DNA of 8,538 bases, from contig JAEXBH010000048.1 in the NCBI GenBank assembly GCA_023394215.1, positions 1-8,538 of the forward strand, in the 5' to 3' direction. The DNA comes from Bacillota bacterium (GTDB lineage: Bacteria; Bacillota; Clostridia; Tissierellales; Peptoniphilaceae). Positions 6,874 through 8,538 of the stretch are shown here, piece by piece. The notes beneath the pieces were generated by a model, which saw only the letters and a list, made by a program, of their open reading frames with translations, was not told the DNA's origin and did not search any database. Every line of letters starts with the position of its first letter. Within the stretch, counting starts at the first letter, position 1. The translations under genes were made by a program, and so were the position numbers.

Positions 6874-7971
6874 ATGATTTATTTTGATAATGCTTCAACA
6901 ACGAAAACAGATGCCGAAGTTAGAGAAATAATGCTTGAAGCATTGGAAAATTCATGGGCTAATCCGTCATCTTTGCATAAGTTGGGATTTGAACTTGAAA
7001 AAAAGGTAAAAAAAGCAAGGCTTACAATATCCAATAAGCTTGGTGTAAGTGCGGAAAACTTGTATTTTACCCCAAGTGCGACCATAGCAAACAATGCAGT
7101 TTTTAATTCCTGTCTTAGAGGGAAAAAGGGAAATATAGTTGTTTCGGAAATAGAGCATGCCAGCATAGCCAAGCAGGCATTTGACTGCATAGAAGTGAGA
7201 CGGGTAAGGGTTGACGGACACGGGTTTATAGATTTTGAAGATTTTAAGCGCAAAATAGACTCGGATACAATTTTAGTTTCGATTATGAATGTGAATAATG
7301 AGTTGGGGACCGTGAATAAGATATCTGAACTTGCAAAAATCGCCAAATCCATAAATAATAAGGTCTTGTTTCATTCCGACGGGGTACAGGCCTTTAAGAA
7401 GGTAAATATAGACCTTAAGGATGTAGATTTTTATACGATTGCGAGCCATAAGATAAATGGCCCCAAGGGTATAGCCGGACTTTTCATAAGAAAACCTGAA
7501 AATTTTTATCCCCTATATTTTGGAGGAGGGCAGGAAAAAAATATTTTTTCATCAACGGAAAATGTCCCTGCTATTTTGGGTTTTGCAAAGGCAAGTGAGC
7601 TTGATAACAATTTTGATGAAATAGGCAAAATCAATGCCTATCTAAGACGAGAAATAGGAGCTATTGAGGATAGTCTTATAAATTCTCCCGAGGATGCTTC
7701 GCCCTATATTTTAAATGTGTGTTTTAAGAATATAGGGGCTGAGATACTTTTACATTATTTGGAGATGGATGATATTTATATTTCAACAGGGTCGGCCTGC
7801 AGTAAAAATCAAAAATCTTCAGTTTTGAATGCCATAGGTTTGGGGGAAGATTACAGCGGAGGCTGTATAAGGATATCTATGGATAGGAATTCAAGTTTTG
7901 AGGAAGGAGAGAAATTTATGGAAAAGCTAAGAGAAAAAATAGAAATTATAAGAGGAATATTAAATAGATGA
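6874..7971 (+). CDS. NifS/IscS-type cysteine desulfurase (ThiI partner)
   Basis: This is a PLP-dependent class V aminotransferase-fold enzyme that takes sulfur from L-cysteine as an enzyme persulfide and passes it to acceptor proteins, giving alanine. At 365 residues it is close to family length. Motifs: N-terminal MIYFDNASTT, His95 (EIEHAS) stacking on PLP, NNELG (141-145), Asp169 and Gln172 (HSDGVQ), Schiff-base Lys193 (ASHK), and catalytic Cys309 in the short STGSACSK loop. Two normally conserved stretches differ: FTPSATIANN (65-74) instead of the usual FTSGGTE-NN, and FSST (225-228) instead of RSGT. ATG 6874 is chosen because it gives the canonical N-terminus; GGTG (6863-6866) is a modest ribosome binding site. 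It overlaps thiI by four bases, so its main job is probably tRNA/thiazole sulfur delivery, like B. subtilis NifZ, rather than general Fe-S assembly. That role is inferred from position. Confidence 0.9.
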   Translation: MIYFDNASTTKTDAEVREIMLEALENSWANPSSLHKLGFELEKKVKKARLTISNKLGVSAENLYFTPSATIANNAVFNSCLRGKKGNIVVSEIEHASIAKQAFDCIEVRRVRVDGHGFIDFEDFKRKIDSDTILVSIMNVNNELGTVNKISELAKIAKSINNKVLFHSDGVQAFKKVNIDLKDVDFYTIASHKINGPKGIAGLFIRKPENFYPLYFGGGQEKNIFSSTENVPAILGFAKASELDNNFDEIGKINAYLRREIGAIEDSLINSPEDASPYILNVCFKNIGAEILLHYLEMDDIYISTGSACSKNQKSSVLNAIGLGEDYSGGCIRISMDRNSSFEEGEKFMEKLREKIEIIRGILNR

Positions 7972-8538
7972 GATGGTTATTGGGGATTAGTTTCGGAGAA
8001 TTAATGCTTAAAGGTAACAACAGATCAACCTTTATAAGCAAATCGATAAAACAGGTAAGAAAGGCCTTGGAGGAATTTGAGCTTGGAAGGTATCACCTTG
8101 ACCAGGGTAAGCTTTTTTTTGAGGTAAATAAAGATGATTTTGAAGCCATCATTGACAGGTGTAAAATGATATTCGGCTTATCCTATATTTATCCGGCAGT
8201 TGAAGCTACGAATAAGGAGTGGGTAAGTATTGAAGAGGCACTTGTTGAGCTTATCGGAAATGAGGGCATAGCGGAAAAAACTACTTTCAAGATCAAGGGG
8301 CACAGGGCCGATAAGTCTTTTCCTATGAACAGCATGGAACTTGCTGCCGAAGCAGGGGGGCTTGTACTTAAAAATTTCGGTAAAATATTAAAGGTTGATG
8401 TGAAGGATCCTAAATATCTTATAAATGTGGATATAAGGGAAAAATGTTATGTTTACTTGAGGCGAGAAAAGACCATAGGAGGACTTCCTTTAGGAACGGG
8501 CGGTAGAGCGCTTTTGCTTTTATCAGGAGGGATAGATT
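7968..8538 (+). CDS. thiI: ThiI, tRNA 4-thiouridine synthase, N-terminal part (runs off window)
   Basis: This is a cytoplasmic ATP-dependent sulfurtransferase that adenylates U8 of tRNA and installs sulfur (s4U8); in many bacteria it also supports thiamine thiazole synthesis. The first 190 residues are visible. An N-terminal ferredoxin-like segment starts MRWLLGISFGELMLKGNNR, matching the family's YGEI-LKG-NR pattern. The THUMP domain spans roughly 60-165, with KIKGHRADKSFP near 107-118 and INVDIREKCYVYLRR near 147-161. The linker GGLPLGTGGRALLLLSGGID runs into the PP-loop ATPase motif SGGID at 186-190, exactly where the window ends. The start ATG (7968) overlaps the desulfurase stop as ATGA, with AGAGGA (7951-7956) eleven bases upstream, which indicates coupled translation. 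The catalytic Cys and any rhodanese domain lie outside the window; most Firmicutes ThiI proteins lack rhodanese and rely on the neighbouring desulfurase. Confidence 0.95.
   Translation, partial: MRWLLGISFGELMLKGNNRSTFISKSIKQVRKALEEFELGRYHLDQGKLFFEVNKDDFEAIIDRCKMIFGLSYIYPAVEATNKEWVSIEEALVELIGNEGIAEKTTFKIKGHRADKSFPMNSMELAAEAGGLVLKNFGKILKVDVKDPKYLINVDIREKCYVYLRREKTIGGLPLGTGGRALLLLSGGID

Noticed and set aside
6879..7352. Minus-strand open frame of 157 codons opposite the desulfurase
   Set aside because: It is antisense to a clearly conserved gene, its product shows no recognisable motif, and it reflects the AT-rich codon pattern of the real gene.
1..8538. CRISPR array, tRNA/rRNA, insertion sequence or toxin-antitoxin/defence system
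   Set aside because: I saw no regularly spaced repeats, tRNA-like fold, transposase motif or terminal inverted repeats; the genes are recognisable families with even composition, so I do not claim a new defence or mobile system here.

Overview
The window comes from a low-GC, AT-rich Gram-positive (Firmicutes) chromosome. ATA (Ile), AGA/AGG (Arg) and TTA/TTG/CTT (Leu) codons are frequent, and the ribosome binding sites are purine-rich. A large secreted subtilase with aromatic wall-binding repeats, an NhaC-family antiporter and a NifS-type desulfurase/ThiI pair together suggest an anaerobic, host-associated member of the Tissierellia (Peptoniphilaceae-like). That placement is an inference from gene style, not a database result.

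Layout. At 3-1136 is the C-terminal part of an NhaC-family Na+/H+ antiporter, cut by the left window edge. A hairpin terminator (1173-1215) and a near-consensus sigma-A promoter (1231-1259) separate it from a 1481-residue secreted serine protease (1327-5772). This protease is built as signal peptide, I9 propeptide, S8 catalytic domain with PA insert, several Ig/Fn-like domains, a Pro/Glu/Asp linker and two tandem wall-binding modules. A long near-perfect hairpin (5796-5843) ends it and also the convergent gene on the minus strand (5842-6762), which encodes a small DEDD-type RNase H-like exonuclease of the YprB kind. A 111-base divergent intergenic region (6763-6873) holds an extended -10 promoter for the rightward genes. 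A 28-bp imperfect palindrome lies over the predicted transcription start. The rightward operon encodes a NifS/IscS-type cysteine desulfurase (6874-7971) and, with a 4-base ATGA overlap, the start of ThiI (7968-8538, cut by the right edge).

How the genes work together. The last two form a sulfur-relay pair. The desulfurase should supply persulfide sulfur to ThiI, for 4-thiouridine in tRNA and possibly the thiamine thiazole. The antiporter, the protease and the exonuclease look like independent transcription units. No mobile element, CRISPR array, rRNA or tRNA is visible, and composition looks even by eye across the window. Most of it is ordinary core-genome content. The points most worth a second look are the palindrome at the nifS-thiI promoter, the polybasic RRKR junction in the protease propeptide, the unassigned C-terminal half of the exonuclease, and two altered cofactor or substrate motifs in the desulfurase. 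No stretch longer than 300 bases lacks a gene.
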